DNA from: Saururus chinensis
Taxonomy: Eukaryota; Streptophyta; Magnoliopsida; Piperales; Saururaceae
Length of the DNA stretch: 64,000 nucleotides
Direction: 5' to 3'
NCBI GenBank assembly: GCA_035235625.1
Contig: CP141148.1
Span: 16,121,057 to 16,185,056, forward strand
Below the pieces are notes generated by a model that saw only the letters and a program-made list of their open reading frames with translations, was not told the origin of the DNA and ran no database searches. Position numbers and translations under genes: made by a program. The stretch's first letter is position 1, and every line of letters starts with the position of its first letter. Below are positions 26,061-39,244 of the stretch, piece after piece.

Positions 26061-26884
26061 ATGCATTACATGTGTGTCAGTATTTCTTGTAGTTCACAGT
26101 TATGCCCTAATGTTTTGAAATATAACTTGCTATGCTCTTAGGTATAATGTCCACTAAGTTTTTAAAGAGGCCATAATATTTTCTCCCAATCCAAAGGTGC
26201 GATGCTAGGGGATGGTCAGTTGACTTCTTTTGGGTTCCACATGAATGATTCAGCACTAACCCATGACAGTCACATGATCTCCGATATTTGAAGCCCTTAT
26301 GTACCAGTTACAAGAATGATTGGAGCACTTTGCAGTGTACATATTCCAATTTTCATCTGCAACACGGTATGTAAAATTCCCCTTTATTGCTAAGTTGATC
26401 AAGACCCTCTTGAAATGAAAAAGGCTAAGAAATGTGCACCCAATTCAAGGAGCTTCTGGTAATCCTTAGCTTGCAAATTGTCCGTCATTTGCTGGCCTTC
26501 ACCAATATTCAGTTCTAGCATGTTTAAATCATGGACTGTATCCCAATCTACCTCTGCCTCAATGCCGATGTTACTGGGAACCTTGATGTTTCCAAATTCT
26601 TCATGGTCAGACATACTTTCCATGCCAACTATAATATTATCTTACCATTGATCCTCACCCTACATATTCTCAACTTCTTCGCCTTCTTCACAATCGTAAT
26701 TACAAGGGTTGTATGGAGGTTCGTAGTTCAAATGAAGTCCATGTTCCACCCATCTTTGGCGACAATTCCTATGATCAATTTTGATCGACTTCTATTTCAT
26801 GTTTTGTACTCATTGGATCGGTGAGAGAAGATTGACATGGATTTGTTGAGGGCAAGTTTCCCGGTTTTCCCAATCTACATTGCA

Positions 26885-27175
26885 CATTATCGTGTTAAAA
26901 AAAAGTGATATCAGTCAACATTGTGTATTCAGTTAACACGCCTACAATTCAAAATGTGTTATTGAATCCACGAATGAATGCTTGTCGTGTTATTATATAT
27001 ACACTGCAACTCACAATTGATATACCGCATGTGTATGTCGTATAATTACTAATGCGATATATTACATGTCGTGTTTATTTCATCACACGATATGATTTTA
27101 ACTTACACGATATGGTTGATATCGTGGTCTCGAGTACACGAACAAGTTCAATTGCGTATAATCTAAAGATTCATT
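26885..27175 (-). repeat. Palindrome-rich intron of MULE transposase copy 2
   Basis: This AT-rich intron-like interval lies between exons 1 and 2. It contains repeated TCGTGTTA/TAACACG half-sites (for example ATTATCGTGTTAAAA near 26886, and ACACGATATG with TTACACGATATGG near 27080-27113). Its position matches 19850-20150 in copy 1. Confidence 0.55.
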
Positions 27176-27899
27176 GTTACTTAATAGTTTCAAATGTGAA
27201 CTGTGTTTCATTGAATCTGGTATGAAATATGACATTAGAGCTGGGCTGAGCTATTACAACCGGTGATATAGTTCTATTGACTATCTGGTTCCTTTCTACG
27301 GATGGTGATTGTGATTTATCACCGTTTTCGAGCATTTTCATCTTGGCATACAATGATAACACCTCCTTATTCGCCTTCTCATGAATAGAGAACACTGATT
27401 GGAGGTCCTCTTCGTCTTGTAATTCATATATCATTGATGGTTGGGAGGATGAAATTAAATAATTCAAACTGACATTACCATTGACGGAAAGTTAAGATTT
27501 GACTTGCCCTAGTAGCTCACAAAAGCTGACCGACGGATGAATGTTCATTAGCAGTGCCATTCCACCAATATATACGCCATCATTGCCTACCTCTCCATTA
27601 TAATAGATGCAAATCCTGATCCTATCCATGATTCGTGTAAAATAAGAATCAATTCTGCGAAATGCAGCCTTTGGAGCACTCACATAGCATCTGCGGTGTC
27701 AAAAAATGCTTTTTTCTTGCTCAACAATGCTCGTCGGGGAGTCACCGATGGTCACCTCTTGCCTGTGACTTCCATTCGCCACCGATGACTCCCAACACAC
27801 TGGAATGGTGCAGCACTATTCCGGTGTTCATTTATTACTCTCTACTTAATAACATATTAGTGGAAACCTAAGGGCAGTTTTGTCCATAAATAGGTCATA

Positions 27900-27967
27900 T
27901 GGCATTTCCATTTAAATTCTAGGGAATGGGGAATTTTCCATTTTTGGCTAGGCAATATGGAAAAAAC
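27900..27967 (-). repeat. Right terminal inverted repeat of MULE region
   Basis: The outer end AATATGGAAAAAAC (27954-27967) is the inverse of 12668-12680. Partial similarity continues inward to about 27900. Confidence 0.6.
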
Positions 27968-30900
27968 TCCTTCAAATAATAAATACTTACTTGAAACTAA
28001 TGATGAAACATGAATAGAGCTCTATTAGATTGTTACAAACCACCTCTAGCCTTAGCTGGAGTGCTTAGAAAGCCATTACTATAAAACTTAAAAATTAAAA
28101 TTACAAAAGGAGAGAAAAATATGAGAAGAGAGCTTCAAAGATGAGGGGATAATGTCTCTCCCACGTCCACCCCTATTTTTTATAGGAGTAGAAGGGGTTG
28201 CTTCACAGTGGAAGGTCCAATCATATCCCTTGATTGATTGTTTGATGGGTTGCTTGTTTGGAAATAATTAGATTCTAAATCAATTAAATAAATTAATGAT
28301 TTATTTAGAAAATAAGTATTCTTTAATTTTCCTTTAGTTATCTAATCAACCTCATTATCTTTCCTTATGTGTATCAATCACAACTAGTGAAAAGATTCTC
28401 CATGTGTTGGGCTCGGGTTAATTAACTAACTTTCTATTTGCATGTTAGATTTGACCCCTATAGCTTCTAAATTATGAATATCTTCTTTAAGAAGGTACAT
28501 GCCCCCCTTAGTTGCCACATTAGATTTTTTTTTTTATTACTACTTTAAAATTAATTAGAATCTTCCCATGATTGAGCATTTTTAGCTAACAATCGAAATA
28601 GTCCCATGCTTCCTCAGCTTCTTTACTCAAAAATTTTCCATTACACATCATTTCAACAAATTGTATCATTTGAGAAGTCAAGTCATTATAAAAGAAACTA
28701 ATTATACGCCATATTTCATATCCATGATGTAGACACAACAACAAAAGTTCTTTAAATCTTTCCCAACATTGAAAGAAAGTCTCATTTTCTTTTTGTGAAA
28801 AATTCATAGTATTCTTTCTAAGTGTATTAGTCTATAGGTGGGGAAAACTTTTTCAACAATTATCTTCGCATTTCATGCCATGTTGGAATGGATCTTGGCT
28901 TGAAAGAATTCAACCAATTTTTTGTTTTTTCCTTTAAAGAAAATGGAAAGAGTTATAATCTAATAACATAATTTAAAACATTTTGGTTTGGTCATGTTGC
29001 ACAAATCTCTTCAAACTCTTTTAGATGCAAATATGGGTTTTCCGAATCTAAGCACTGAAATTTGGGTAGTAATTGAATTACACCCGGCTTGAGTTCAAAA
29101 CCACCAACATTAGTTAGAAAAATCATGCAAGAAGGAGAACTTGATTAAGTTGGTTTTAAATAATCATGGAAGGTTTAACTTGAACATTTTATGCATTATT
29201 ATCCCCATTATCACTTGTTTGTTCCTCATTAATTCTTAGATCCTCCATTTATTAAAAGAAAGAGAATTTTTAAAAGATTTGTTCATTCTTCTCAATTGTT
29301 CTGAATTGTCACGCACCCATGTAAACATGCAACAAGAATTTTTTTTTAATAAAAGACAGTAAAAGTGCAAAAATTAAATGACTAAATATAAAAAGTTAGA
29401 AGTTAATAGACAAAATTTAAATTACAAAATAAGGCCAAAGGCACTATCAAGGTATATGTTTGAACCCGAAAGATTTTCGGTGGTAACGTAGGTAGTGCCT
29501 CTGATCTCAAAAAAAGAGAAATTACAGAATTTAAATACTAAAAGTAAATGATATAAAATAAATGACTGAATTTAAAGAGTTAGTGTACAAAAATAAAAAT
29601 TAGAGAATTAGTAAAGTTAGAGTGAGTTCTTTTTTTGTAACGGATTCTTGTCACACGTTGCAATCCCCGACAACGGAGCCAATTTGTTGTTATGTCTGAA
29701 ACAAGACTATAAAGAAGTCAAATTCAGATTTGTTTTACTTGCCAATTGTAGTAGACAAAGTCGATCCACAGGGAAGGCCTTCTGTAACAAAGAAAATTAT
29801 TATAAAAAATAGAGGAAGAAAAATTTAAGAAAGAAAGAGTTGAAGAGTATTGAGGCAATAAAGAGTTAAGAAATCAAGAAAAGAAAATACTAAGGCATTA
29901 AGGATCATTATAACATCTAATGATGTTCTTCATGTATCATCTTATATCAGTTAGAATCGAATATTCTATCTAACTGGAAGATATGAACATTAAAAGTAAA
30001 AATAAAGAGAATTTATACTTTGGATAAATGAAGGATAAAAAGAATTGTTTCTTCAAGAGTTCTATGTATTAAAATTACAAAAGATCAAGAAGGAGTGAGC
30101 GCCTTTAAACATCTTATATATCCAAATCATAAAGAAACAAGAAGAAAAATAATATTAAATAAAAATCACTTAAAATAACCAATACTTACTTGAAACCATT
30201 GATGAAACATGAATAAAACTCTATTAGATTGCTACAAATCACCTCTTGCCTTAGCTTGAGAGCTTAGAAAGCCATTACAACAAAACTAAAAACAAAAATA
30301 TAAAATAAGTATAAGAAATATAGGATAAGACAACTCTAAAGAGGAGGGGATGATGCCTCTATCACGTCCACCCCTCTATTTATAGGAGTAGAAGAGGTTG
30401 CTTCAAAGGGAAAAATCCAATCACATCCCTTGATTACATTTTGATTGATTGGTTGATTGGTTGCTTCTTTGGCAATGATTAGATTCTTAATCAATCAAAT
30501 AAATTAATAATTTATTTAGCAAATAAGTATCTTTGAGTCTTCCTTTAGTTATCCAATCCGCCTCATTGTTTTTCCTTATGTATATCAATTACAACAAATG
30601 AAAAGATTCCCCATGTGTTGGCCTTGGGTTAGTTAACTAGCTGTCCCTTTGCATGTCAAAATTTATGAATTTTATTTTGAAATAGAAACTGTATCTATGC
30701 ACGATTTCTTTCCAATGCCACCAGAATTGTATCAAACCAAATTATAGATAGAAAGATATGGTTGAAATACTAATGCTATGTCAATCTGTCCAAATCAGCT
30801 TCTTCCCAAATTTAGTTCTCTTGATGCAAATCTGAAATCTAATGGGTCCACAAGGTTGTGTTCGATCATTCCATACATGTTTAGATCATTAGGAGCCTAT

Positions 30901-31095
30901 TCCTAACTTTTAAATAGCCTTGGGTAGTTGGGTTTTACTTCCTCTTCTACTTAGATCCTCTTAAATCCCATTTAGACATGTAAACACAAGGTCCAACTAA
31001 CCTTTTTAAAACATAAATAACTCAAATAAGCAATGAATTAACAAAAAATAGGACCACAATTCAAAATTTGAAACACATTTTATTTCAGTGCATCA
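27968..31095 (-). mobile_element. Athila-type Ty3/gypsy copy, reduced and broken
   Basis: On the - strand in element order: 5' LTR 31095-29688 (1,408 bp; begins TGATGCACTG, ends CATAACA); primer-binding site for tRNA-Asp type, TGGCTCCGTTGTCGGGGA, near 29664-29683; untranslated leader with conserved hairpin (29439-29500); gag region to about 28500 (MNFSQKENETFFQCWERFKE); then part of the second LTR (about 28490-27968). Pol is missing. The copy is broken by several changes, including large losses. It is old relative to the + strand copies, judging by decay. Confidence 0.8.
29688..31095 (-). repeat. Athila 5' LTR
   Basis: Full-length LTR, homologous to 47280-48645 and 54614-55989. It starts (on -) TGATGCACTGAAATAA and ends CATAACA. 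The promoter-like TATA and the following ~30 bp resemble the other copies (TATAAATAGAGGGGTGG near 30365). Confidence 0.85.
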
Positions 31096-31380
31096 GGGGA
31101 CCCAGGGGCTCGTACAATAGTGCAGCAGGCTGCACGTCATCCCAACCGTCCGCGGACTGGTTCCCATACATCACGCATACATGTGTCGCGCATACACATG
31201 ATGCATGGTGCACGCGTGTGGGGGCATTTTGTATGCCCACAGCTTCTCCTCTATAGATTCGATTTCCTTTCAAACTTTTGGGGGAGTTTTCCAACTCATT
31301 CTGAGTCAATTATCTTCCGTTCTTGAGGCCTTCCTAGCTAATTAGAGGGTAATCTATGCAACGGCATGGTCCATTCCTCG
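31096..31380. other. Unassigned GC-richer stretch
   Basis: About 285 bp lie between the Athila LTR and the recognisable Reina LTR remnant. The stretch is GC-richer than its surroundings, with a small hairpin GTGCAGCAGGCTGCAC (31121-31136) and several GCATAC/CATGCA repeats. It matches nothing else in the window that I can see. Open frames here overlap on both strands and have no recognisable domain. It may be the outer part of the Reina LTR or an unrelated insertion. Confidence 0.35.
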
Positions 31381-32029
31381 AGATGGCATCCCTAGAGGGG
31401 GTAACGTGATTGGTTCCGCTCTAGGGTAGAACGAGGCATCTTATGGTGTCAATGTGGTGCTCGGCTCTATGATAGAGTGAGATATGTGTTCCAGCAATTT
31501 ATTGGTTTATGTATATCTTCAATCAAATATTCGGATATACGTATGTGCTTTTGTATGGTTTGATGTATGTAGTAGCCGATAGGTAGAACTACATATGGAT
31601 CTGATCATATCGGAGTAACATCGATGATGTTATCCAATACATACGTAGGCAACCAACGGCAAGGCAACGTTGGTCTTACGCCCGGTTTGGGCACAATTAG
31701 TAACCTGCACAAATACACAAGAAAAGGGAAGGAAGGAAGATGAAAGGGAAGAAGAACTGAATTATCTATTGCATAACTAAAACAAGGGACAACCCATATA
31801 GGGAGCCACACCTTCTCCTTGGGAGTTGTGCCAACTAGTGGGCCTGGCTAATCCATGGGGCCACTAGCTGATCTGTTACACATAAATATCATATTACCTA
31901 CTTTTACATAAGCAAATACAAAATAAAGTAACCTAATGCAATTAAATAAACAATAATTAGAGCGGAGAGGAAGCCCGGGTGATCGTGCACAACACTCCAC
32001 CATGCTTCCGCTATTCGCCTTGACCTCAA

Positions 32030-35000
32030 GGCGACCATACTGAGTAGTGAGCCATGAACTCGTTCTCTGACATCCAAGTGGCATCCTCAAGGGGCTAGCC
32101 TTGCTAGGAAACGAGCACCTTTGTAGTGATACGGCCAGAACGGTGGACCTGATGCTTATCAAGCACTACGGCTGGAATAGGGTTTGCAAGCGAGGCCGGT
32201 CCCATCAAAGGGGGTGGTGGAGCATCAGTAGTGAGGGAAGAGTCATCCACACTGAGGCTGAGTCGAGAGACGTGGAAGACTAGATGAACCAATGAGCCAG
32301 GCGGTAGAGCAAGACAATAAGTCACCAGGTCAATGCGCTCCACAACTGCATATGGGCCATGGTAATGGAGGGCAAGCTTGGAATGCTCGGGTTGAAACAA
32401 TGAGGTCTGATGCTGAGGAAGGACAGAGACATATACCAAGTCACCCATGGTGAACTCCTGATTAGTGTGATGTCCGTCATAGATTTGTTTCATCTAGTTC
32501 TGAGCTCTGGCGAGGTTCAGCTTGAGCTGACAGAGAACCTCATCCCGTGTTTGTAGCATATAATCTACCTCGACAACAAAGGCGCAGTTAGGAACATATG
32601 ATAACACTCTCGGTGGTGGGCAGCCATATAGTACGTCAAAAGGAGTGAACCCGGTGCGAGTGTGAAAGGCGGTGTTATACAACCACTCTGCCTAGGGAAG
32701 AAGCTGGAGCCACTTGCGGGGCAGAGACATGGTGAAATAGTGGAGGTACTATTCCAAATAGTGGTTCACCACCTCAGTCTGGCTGTCCATCTGTGGATGA
32801 TAGTTGCGCTCATGTGGAGACTAGTGCCCTATAATGCAATGAACTCCTACCAAAATTGAGATATAAAGATCATGTCATGATCAGACACAATAGTACGAGG
32901 CATGCCATGAAGCTTAGCCACCTCCCGAACATATAACTCTACCACCATCTTGGCAGTGAAGGGGTGCTCCAGGGCACAAAAGTGTGCTGACTTAAGACAC
33001 CCGATCCACCACCACAAGGATCACCGACTTGCCATGCACCAAGGGCAAGGCCTCCACGAAGTCCATCGAAACATCCTCCCAAATTCAGGAATGGGTAAGG
33101 GCTGGAGTAATCTGACAAGGGATGTCATGGCAGTGTTGGCTCTCTGACATATGTCATAGGTAGTAATATAGTTCTGAACAGCCCGTCGAATGCCCTGCCA
33201 CAGAAAGCTCTAGCTGACTCTCTTATAGGTGTGAAATGCTTATTCGTGGCTGGCCAGGGGAGTGTCATGGATGTGGGAGAGAATGCATCGGCAAAGGTTG
33301 TCAACATTGGCCACCCAAAGGCGGTTCTACAAAATAGAAGGTCATCTCGCCACACAAAGAAAGAGCAGCCATCAGGGTCTATCTTGAGAGATTGAATCAA
33401 CATCTGTGTGGAAGGATCATCGCGATATGCTCTTCATAACTCAACAATAAAGGGGCAGGAGGGTGTAGAGAGGGCCATGCAAGAACTAGAGGTAGAGCTG
33501 CGAGAAAGGGCATCGACCACAATGCTGTCCAACCCTTTCTTGTACACCACCTCATAGGCATATCCCAACAATTTACTGACCCACCTTTGTTGTGCTGGAG
33601 TGGACACCTGCTGCTCAAGGAAGTACTTCAAGGGCTGGTGGTCAGTACGGATAAGGAAGTGTCAACCGAGCAAGTAGGGTTCTCTATTTGTCAATGACAA
33701 GGACGATGGCCAGCATCTCCTTCTCATAAATGGACACGGACAAGGGACGGCTGGCCGAGGCCTTGCTAAAGTAGGCAATGGGTCACTTGCCCTGCAAGAG
33801 TACCGCCACTAGGCCAGCCTCCGAAGCGTCTGTTTCAACGACAAAAGGGCAGCTGAAATCTGGTAGAATGAGGACGGGGGCGGAGACCATAGACTGCTTC
33901 AGCGCATCAAAAGCAGCTTGGGCAGCCATTGTCCAACTGAACCCCCCCTTCTTCAAGAGCTCTATGAGGGGGCGGTGAGCTCTTCATAGCAGCTGATAAA
34001 CCTCCAGTATTAGTTAGTGAGGCCCAAGAAGCCTCGTGGTGCACGCACATAGGTGGGCGTCGGCCAAGAGAGCATGGTGGACACCTTAGATGGGTCAGTA
34101 GCGATCCTGTCCCAAGATATGATGTGGCCCAGATAGTCAACCTGTGGGCTGCCAAAAGAACTCTTCGAACGCTTAAGAAATAAGGAATGATCTCTCAAAA
34201 TGATGACAAACCTGAGGTGTTCCAAGTGCTCTGTCCATGACTTGTTGTAGACAAGGATGTCATCGAAGAAAACCAAGATGAAGCGGTGAAGGATGGGCCT
34301 GAAGAGATCGTTCATAAGGCTATGAAAGGTGGAGGGGGCGTTGGTCAGCCCAAACGGCATGACTAGAAACTTGAAATGGCCATCGTGAGTGCGGAAGGTA
34401 GTCTTGTGCACATCGGTTGGCTGCACCTAAATCTAATGGTAACCCAATCGAAGATCAAGTTTACTGAAGATTGTTGCACTGACCAACTCGTCCAGGAGCT
34501 CCTCAATCATGGGAATGGGGTAGTTGTACTTGACTGTGATAGCGTTCAAGCCTGGTAGTTGACACAGAACTGACAAGTGCCGTCCTTCTTACAAACCAGC
34601 AATACAAGAGAGGAGAAGGAGCTCATGCTAGGACGGATGATGCCAGACTGAAGCATATCAGTGACAAGGCACTCAATCTCTGTCTTCAGGCCGGAGATGC
34701 CCCAAGAAGGATGTGAATGTGGTGGTCATGAGGCTACACTGGTGGAAGGCCCCTAGGCTCGACAAACACATCACTGTGGTCTATCAGTAAAGCAAGAAGG
34801 TCCTTAGGCAGCTCATGTTGGTGTACCTCGACCGCCGCCCATTGTTGTAGAAGGAACTCCTAGGGTGCGAACTAGAAGAAGGAGCTCGCTGATTGGGCAG
34901 AAAGAAGGGTACCCGGCTGAGAGCCTTGAATACTTACCTGTTATCCTAGGACCTCAAAATCCATAATCATCTCTTTGAAGTTCCATACCACGTCCCCAAG

Positions 35001-35310
35001 CTCAAGTAGCCACTAAACCCTTAACACCACGTCCGCTCCTTTTGTGGGTAGCAGGAAGAGGTCAGTGATGAAGGTGTGGCCTTGGATAGAGAGGGCGGCC
35101 TGAGCACATACTTTGGAGCTCCTTAGATGCTTCTCATCACCAATCAAGACATTGAATGGCTTTGAATCGGACACAAAACAGCCTAGTCGTTGGGCCACCT
35201 TATCGTTCATAAAGTTGTGGGTGGAGCCACTGTCAATAAGGATGGCCACTTGCTGATGTTTGAGGTGGTCTTGGACCTGTGTTAGCCCTTTAACTTGACG
35301 GATGCTCAAA
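32030..35310 (-). pseudogene. Reina pol region fossil
   Basis: Parts in element order on -: protease with LIDSGSTHNFM (about 35240); reverse transcriptase with FLVMPFGLTNAPSTF and VFFDDILVYNKSW (34426-34010); RNase H end with VSKLLGYAYEVVYKKG and VDALSRS (33631-33434); integrase (about 33400-32500), including NTAFHTRTGFTPFDVLYGCP; integrase C-terminus with MGDLVYVSVLPQHQTS and LVHLVFHVSRL (32493-32104); and DATWMSENEFMAHYSVW (about 32085-32030), which fits the end of a chromodomain. Chromodomains of this group direct integration to heterochromatin. Broken throughout. Confidence 0.8.
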
Positions 35311-36984
35311 AGGGGCGGCTACCCCCTATACTTGACAGCGGACAGCCAAGTTTGCTAGGCATCGGACAGCCTAGGCAGCCCTTGGGCACGGACAGATGTT
35401 GGGACAGTGCGGGAGATGTTTCAGACAAGCTACTTGCCTTGCAGAGCAGGCTGAGTAGGAGTCCTTGTGCGGGCGGGACTCTTTCAGAGAAGCTGGGTGC
35501 TACTTGGACTTAGGGGAGGCTCTGCCCTCCACCGAAGGACCACGAAGTGTGTCCAAGTAAGGGGAGGTTGTATCTGTTGCCCACGGGCACAGAAACAAGC
35601 ATCTCCAAAAAAGGGGAGAGTTGGTTAGTCGTCTTCCAGTGCAAGGCGAGGAACATGAGAAGGCTAGAGGAGGCTCCATTTGCTGTTGCTAGATCCGATG
35701 GGGGATGATGCCCAGAAGGAATAAGCAACCCCAAATGCAGCTACATCACGAGACATTAGGGGAGTAAGCGTTTCTTATCACCCATTTTAATTATTGAACT
35801 GCATGTGCTAATTAGGATGTGTGCTATGCTATGATCCGTATGTTCTGTTATGATATGCCTTGATCTGTCATGTTTTAATATGCGTGGATATGATGTGTGC
35901 TTCTATGACATGATGTATGTATTCCATCTCACTCGGGTAGAGTGAGCCATGTGGTGTGTGTTCGGTCTTGGCTCAGTGATAGAGAGAGACGTGTGATTAT
36001 GTTTAGTTTCACTCTGGGGTAGTGTCACGACCTAGATTTTTAAAAGCCTTTCTAAAATCGTATGAACGGTAGTCACAAATTTTTTTCCTTAATACAAAAC
36101 CAACCATTTTATTAAATATCTAGGTCATGATAATTGGGGTTCACAAATACGAATATCAAATCATATGATATTACTACACATCTGAAAATTCATAAAGAAT
36201 AGATCATCCATCTAAGTACAAGTTCATCATATGTCTGAAAATAAATAACAAGTTGACTCTCATGCCAAAGAAACACTTACATACTGGAGTCATAGAAATG
36301 CAAAAACTTCTTCTTGTGCTTGCCTGTCTTGGTCTCACTTGTCGTCGTGTTCAGAATCTACAACTAACCAAACAAAACAACCACAATAACAACAATGGAA
36401 TCTCTCCGCCTTTAATAGAAGAGCTTCCACAGGGATAAAAAATTTTATTAATATTTTTTAGATAGGGCCACCATCACCCAATGTTAATTGCCTATGTACT
36501 CATCAAACAACATCTCTAATGTTTCCAACAAGATCGGATCCAAACGTAGTTCTGCCTAAAACTACACTATACTAAGAAGCATAGCATCACACATGCAATG
36601 CTTAAGTATTTTAAAGCAACCTACATTTTATACAAGTCCTTTAATTGTTTCACTTGTCTAATTAACAAGAAATAACAAATAATGTAATTAATTATCTCTT
36701 GAACCATTGTTTGATAATTAATACTAACAAATCTGTATTCACTCAGAGATAACTCGCTCGTTGAGAAATCTCCAGACATATGACTCTAACATGCAGAACA
36801 TCAATATACAGTGACACACATAAAGTAATATACAGAGTACTGAATATAACATAACTCAAAAACGTAGGCTGACCTTTAACTAATAAAGACCAACATAATG
36901 CACAAAACAATAGACACCATTCAGGAAACAATGCACTAATTGTTACCTGAAAATACCAACTCCCGCTCAAAGGAGTAGTTATAT

Positions 36985-37410
36985 ACTAACAAAAATCCTA
37001 TCATCTCTAGAGATCCGCTTGGATCAGCAATGGGCCTAGAGATGTAGGTACTAGCTCCGCTCATGGACACACTGGCCGGAGGTAGATAAGCCTTCTATAA
37101 TGCTCAAAAACCTGGTTTGCACATTTGCAGGGATCCATCATCCCGAAGAAATGGAGACCACGAAGTCTGAAAGATTACCGCCATGGCTATTATCAGAAAT
37201 CCTATCATCTCTAGAGATCCACTTGGATCAGCCATGGGCCTAGAGATGTAGGTACCAGCTCTTCTCATGGACATACTGGCCGGAGGTAGATGAGGCTTCC
37301 ATGATGCTCAAAAACCTGAATTGTGCATTTGCAAGGATCCATCGTCCCAAAGGTACCGAGGCCACGAAGGCCTAAATATCCGCCATAGCTATTTCCATGA
37401 ACTAACATAA
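36985..37410 (-). repeat. ~210 bp tandem duplication in solo LTR
   Basis: The block containing CCTATCATCTCTAGAGATCC, GGGCCTAGAGATGTAGGTAC and GGATCCATC occurs from about 36988 and again from about 37199. It is the conserved block shared by the three large LTRs, doubled only in this copy. Confidence 0.75.
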
Positions 37411-37899
37411 TGCTGAATGAACATATGACTAAATGCATTCAAAGATTTAATACTAATCATACCCTATCATGCATGCAATCAACTCTCATGATTGGCAAGA
37501 TAATAGGTAGACTTAGGGCTTAAACATATGCACTAATCAACATGACAAGGACTAGACTCATGCTGATATGAACTGGCCAATTCAACATTATAATGAAAAG
37601 GATTTAGGGCTGAGATGCATAACTCAAATAAGCCACCTAACATGACAAGTTCAGGCTGAAACAACCATCAACATTCACCCTAATATATATCACAATCAAG
37701 GCTGAAATTAAGGGACAAATTATGCTGAATTTCAAAGGCATCTTTGGCTAAAATTTAGAGACATAATAAACATGAATATATCATGAACTAAGGCTCAAAA
37801 GTCAGAGATTCAATCAGCAAGATTGTAACCTAAATTAAAGCTAAGAATCAAGTATTAGGTGGGCAATAATGCAACCTAAACTAGGGCTGAAACTTAGAC

Positions 37900-38410
37900 A
37901 TTCTCTCAGCATGATTATAACATAAATCAAGGCTAAGAATTTGGTATTACGTTGGCCAAAATAGAGCTTAAAACAAGGCTGCAAAATAGGGATCTAAATA
38001 AGCAAAGCAGAGCCTAAACCAAGGCTTCAAATCAGGGATTTGATTAGCCAAAGTATGGCCTAAACTAAGGCTAGGAATTAGGGATTAAATTGACCAAAGT
38101 ATAGCCTAAAGTAAGGTCACGAATGAGGGATTAAATTGGCCAAAGTATGGCCTAAAGTAAGGCCATGAATTAGGGATTAAATTAGCCAGAGTATGGCCTA
38201 AAGTAAGGCCATGAATCAGGGATTAAGTTCACCAAAGTATGGCCTAAAGTCAGGCCACGAATCAGGGATTAAGTTAGCCAAAGTATGGCCTAAAGTTAGG
38301 CTACGAATCAGGGATTAAATTGGCCAAAGTATAGCCTAAAGTAAGGCCATGAATCAGGGATTAAATAAACAAAAGCATGGCCTAAACTAAGGCCACGAAC
38401 CAGAGATAAA
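37900..38410 (-). repeat. 46-bp tandem repeat in solo LTR
   Basis: About ten units, the clearest from 38040 to 38400, follow GCCAAAGTATGGCCTAAAGT then AAGGCCATGAATCAGGGATTAAATTA (46 bp). On the element strand each unit carries a CTGAT branch-point-like sequence and a TTTAG/TTTGG acceptor-like sequence. Less regular related units extend on toward 37560. Confidence 0.85.
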
Positions 38411-39244
38411 ATTTAGCAGAGTTTTTGCCCAAATTATGAATAATAAACATGGCTAGAATCAAAATTATTCATGCCTAACATAGGGCTAAGATAGATGGCA
38501 AAAATCCGTAGCATGCTTGCATGAATTAAGGATAGTCTACTTAAAAAAAAAACAGAATCATGCATGCATAATTCAACTATATAAACATGAGATAAAATCA
38601 CAATCATTTAAAATAGGTAGAGGCTAATTCAAGACATCAAAAACGCCTATTTAACCAGGTTGAACTATGGTTGAATTACATCTATCAAAACCTCATACTT
38701 AAGGCTGTAAAGAGAAGCACCTACTTGTACCAACTTGTCCCCAAAGTGGCCCTTGCTCCTACGTTTCTAGGCTTTGAATTCAATCAAAAGATGGCTACTT
38801 TGTGCCTTCTAAAGCTTCTAGTTATGGAAGTCCTTGTTGAGAGAAGGAAGAGGAGGGAAGAGATGGAGAAGAGGGAGGCTAAACCAAAATCAATCCTTTT
38901 TCCCCCCAGTCCCCCCCCTCTTTTCTTATATAAGGCTTCCCCTCTTCAAACTCTTGGGTGCCCTCCCCCTCTAGGACTCTCCCTTAATTACAATCTCGGA
39001 ATCACAATCCCCGTCCCATTACCAATAGGAAACCAACCCACATATATACTCAAAACAGTCCCAAAAGAGTTCTTACCCAACAGATGTATAGCTGATCCCT
39101 CCAACTTTTTCCACCACTCCTAGCATTCATCGGACTCCTACTTGGGCTAGAAGTCCTATGCTCACATGCTATCTCGTCTCAACAAAGTTCTAGTTGTGTC
39201 ATCTTCTTGCTTGGAGTCCTTGTTTAGCTAGGACTCTCTTCTTA

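Larger units (their letters stand above)
24270..27690 (-). pseudogene. MULE transposase (mudrA-like), fuller copy
   Basis: On the - strand in order: exon 1 (about 27690-27177) encodes the N-terminal domain (IRICIYYNGEVGNDGVYIGG). After an intron (about 27175-26885) comes an acidic segment (26623-26399) and the MuDR zinc-binding region (about 26400-26150; YTAKCSNHSCNWYIRAS, then NHSCG). After a second intron (about 26060-25865) comes the DDE-type domain: RTIDATFLKGNYPG near 25630 gives the first catalytic Asp, then ENEYEKTWYWFLKLLRNYLF, THHEYCICYMAANMLD and GLEHWTNISFPGKRYGTLS. After a third intron (about 24945-24705) comes the SWIM finger CTCGKFQHLGLPCDH (24463-24702) and a degraded CCHC-like tail. 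The second catalytic Asp position appears lost, and several stops or frame changes exist (for example in exon 1 near 27485, near 25565 and near 26255). Known role of the family: DNA cut-and-paste in the nucleus. This copy is dead. Confidence 0.8.
21716..27967 (-). mobile_element. Mutator-like element block 2
   Basis: The block holds a tandemly duplicated unknown segment (about 21810-24060) and a fuller mudrA-type transposase gene on the - strand (about 24270-27690). It ends in a TIR at 27954-27967. Its left TIR was not found. It is related to block 1: transposase exons and introns align over most of their length. It is followed immediately by a - strand Athila LTR fragment, so the original flank is unknown and no target duplication can be assigned. 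Confidence 0.65.

Noticed and set aside
12668-27967. One single 15.3 kb Mutator-like transposon
   Set aside because: Although the outer TIRs match, a block of satellite and two copies of the transposase gene lie inside and no target duplication was found, so two MULE blocks are more likely.
31068-31326. Three overlapping short ORFs on both strands
   Set aside because: They reflect the GC-richer composition of this stretch. No domain, and two of them are frame shadows of each other.
38671-39123. 150-residue ORF on the + strand
   Set aside because: It lies antisense within a solo LTR, has low-complexity proline/leucine runs and no recognisable domain.
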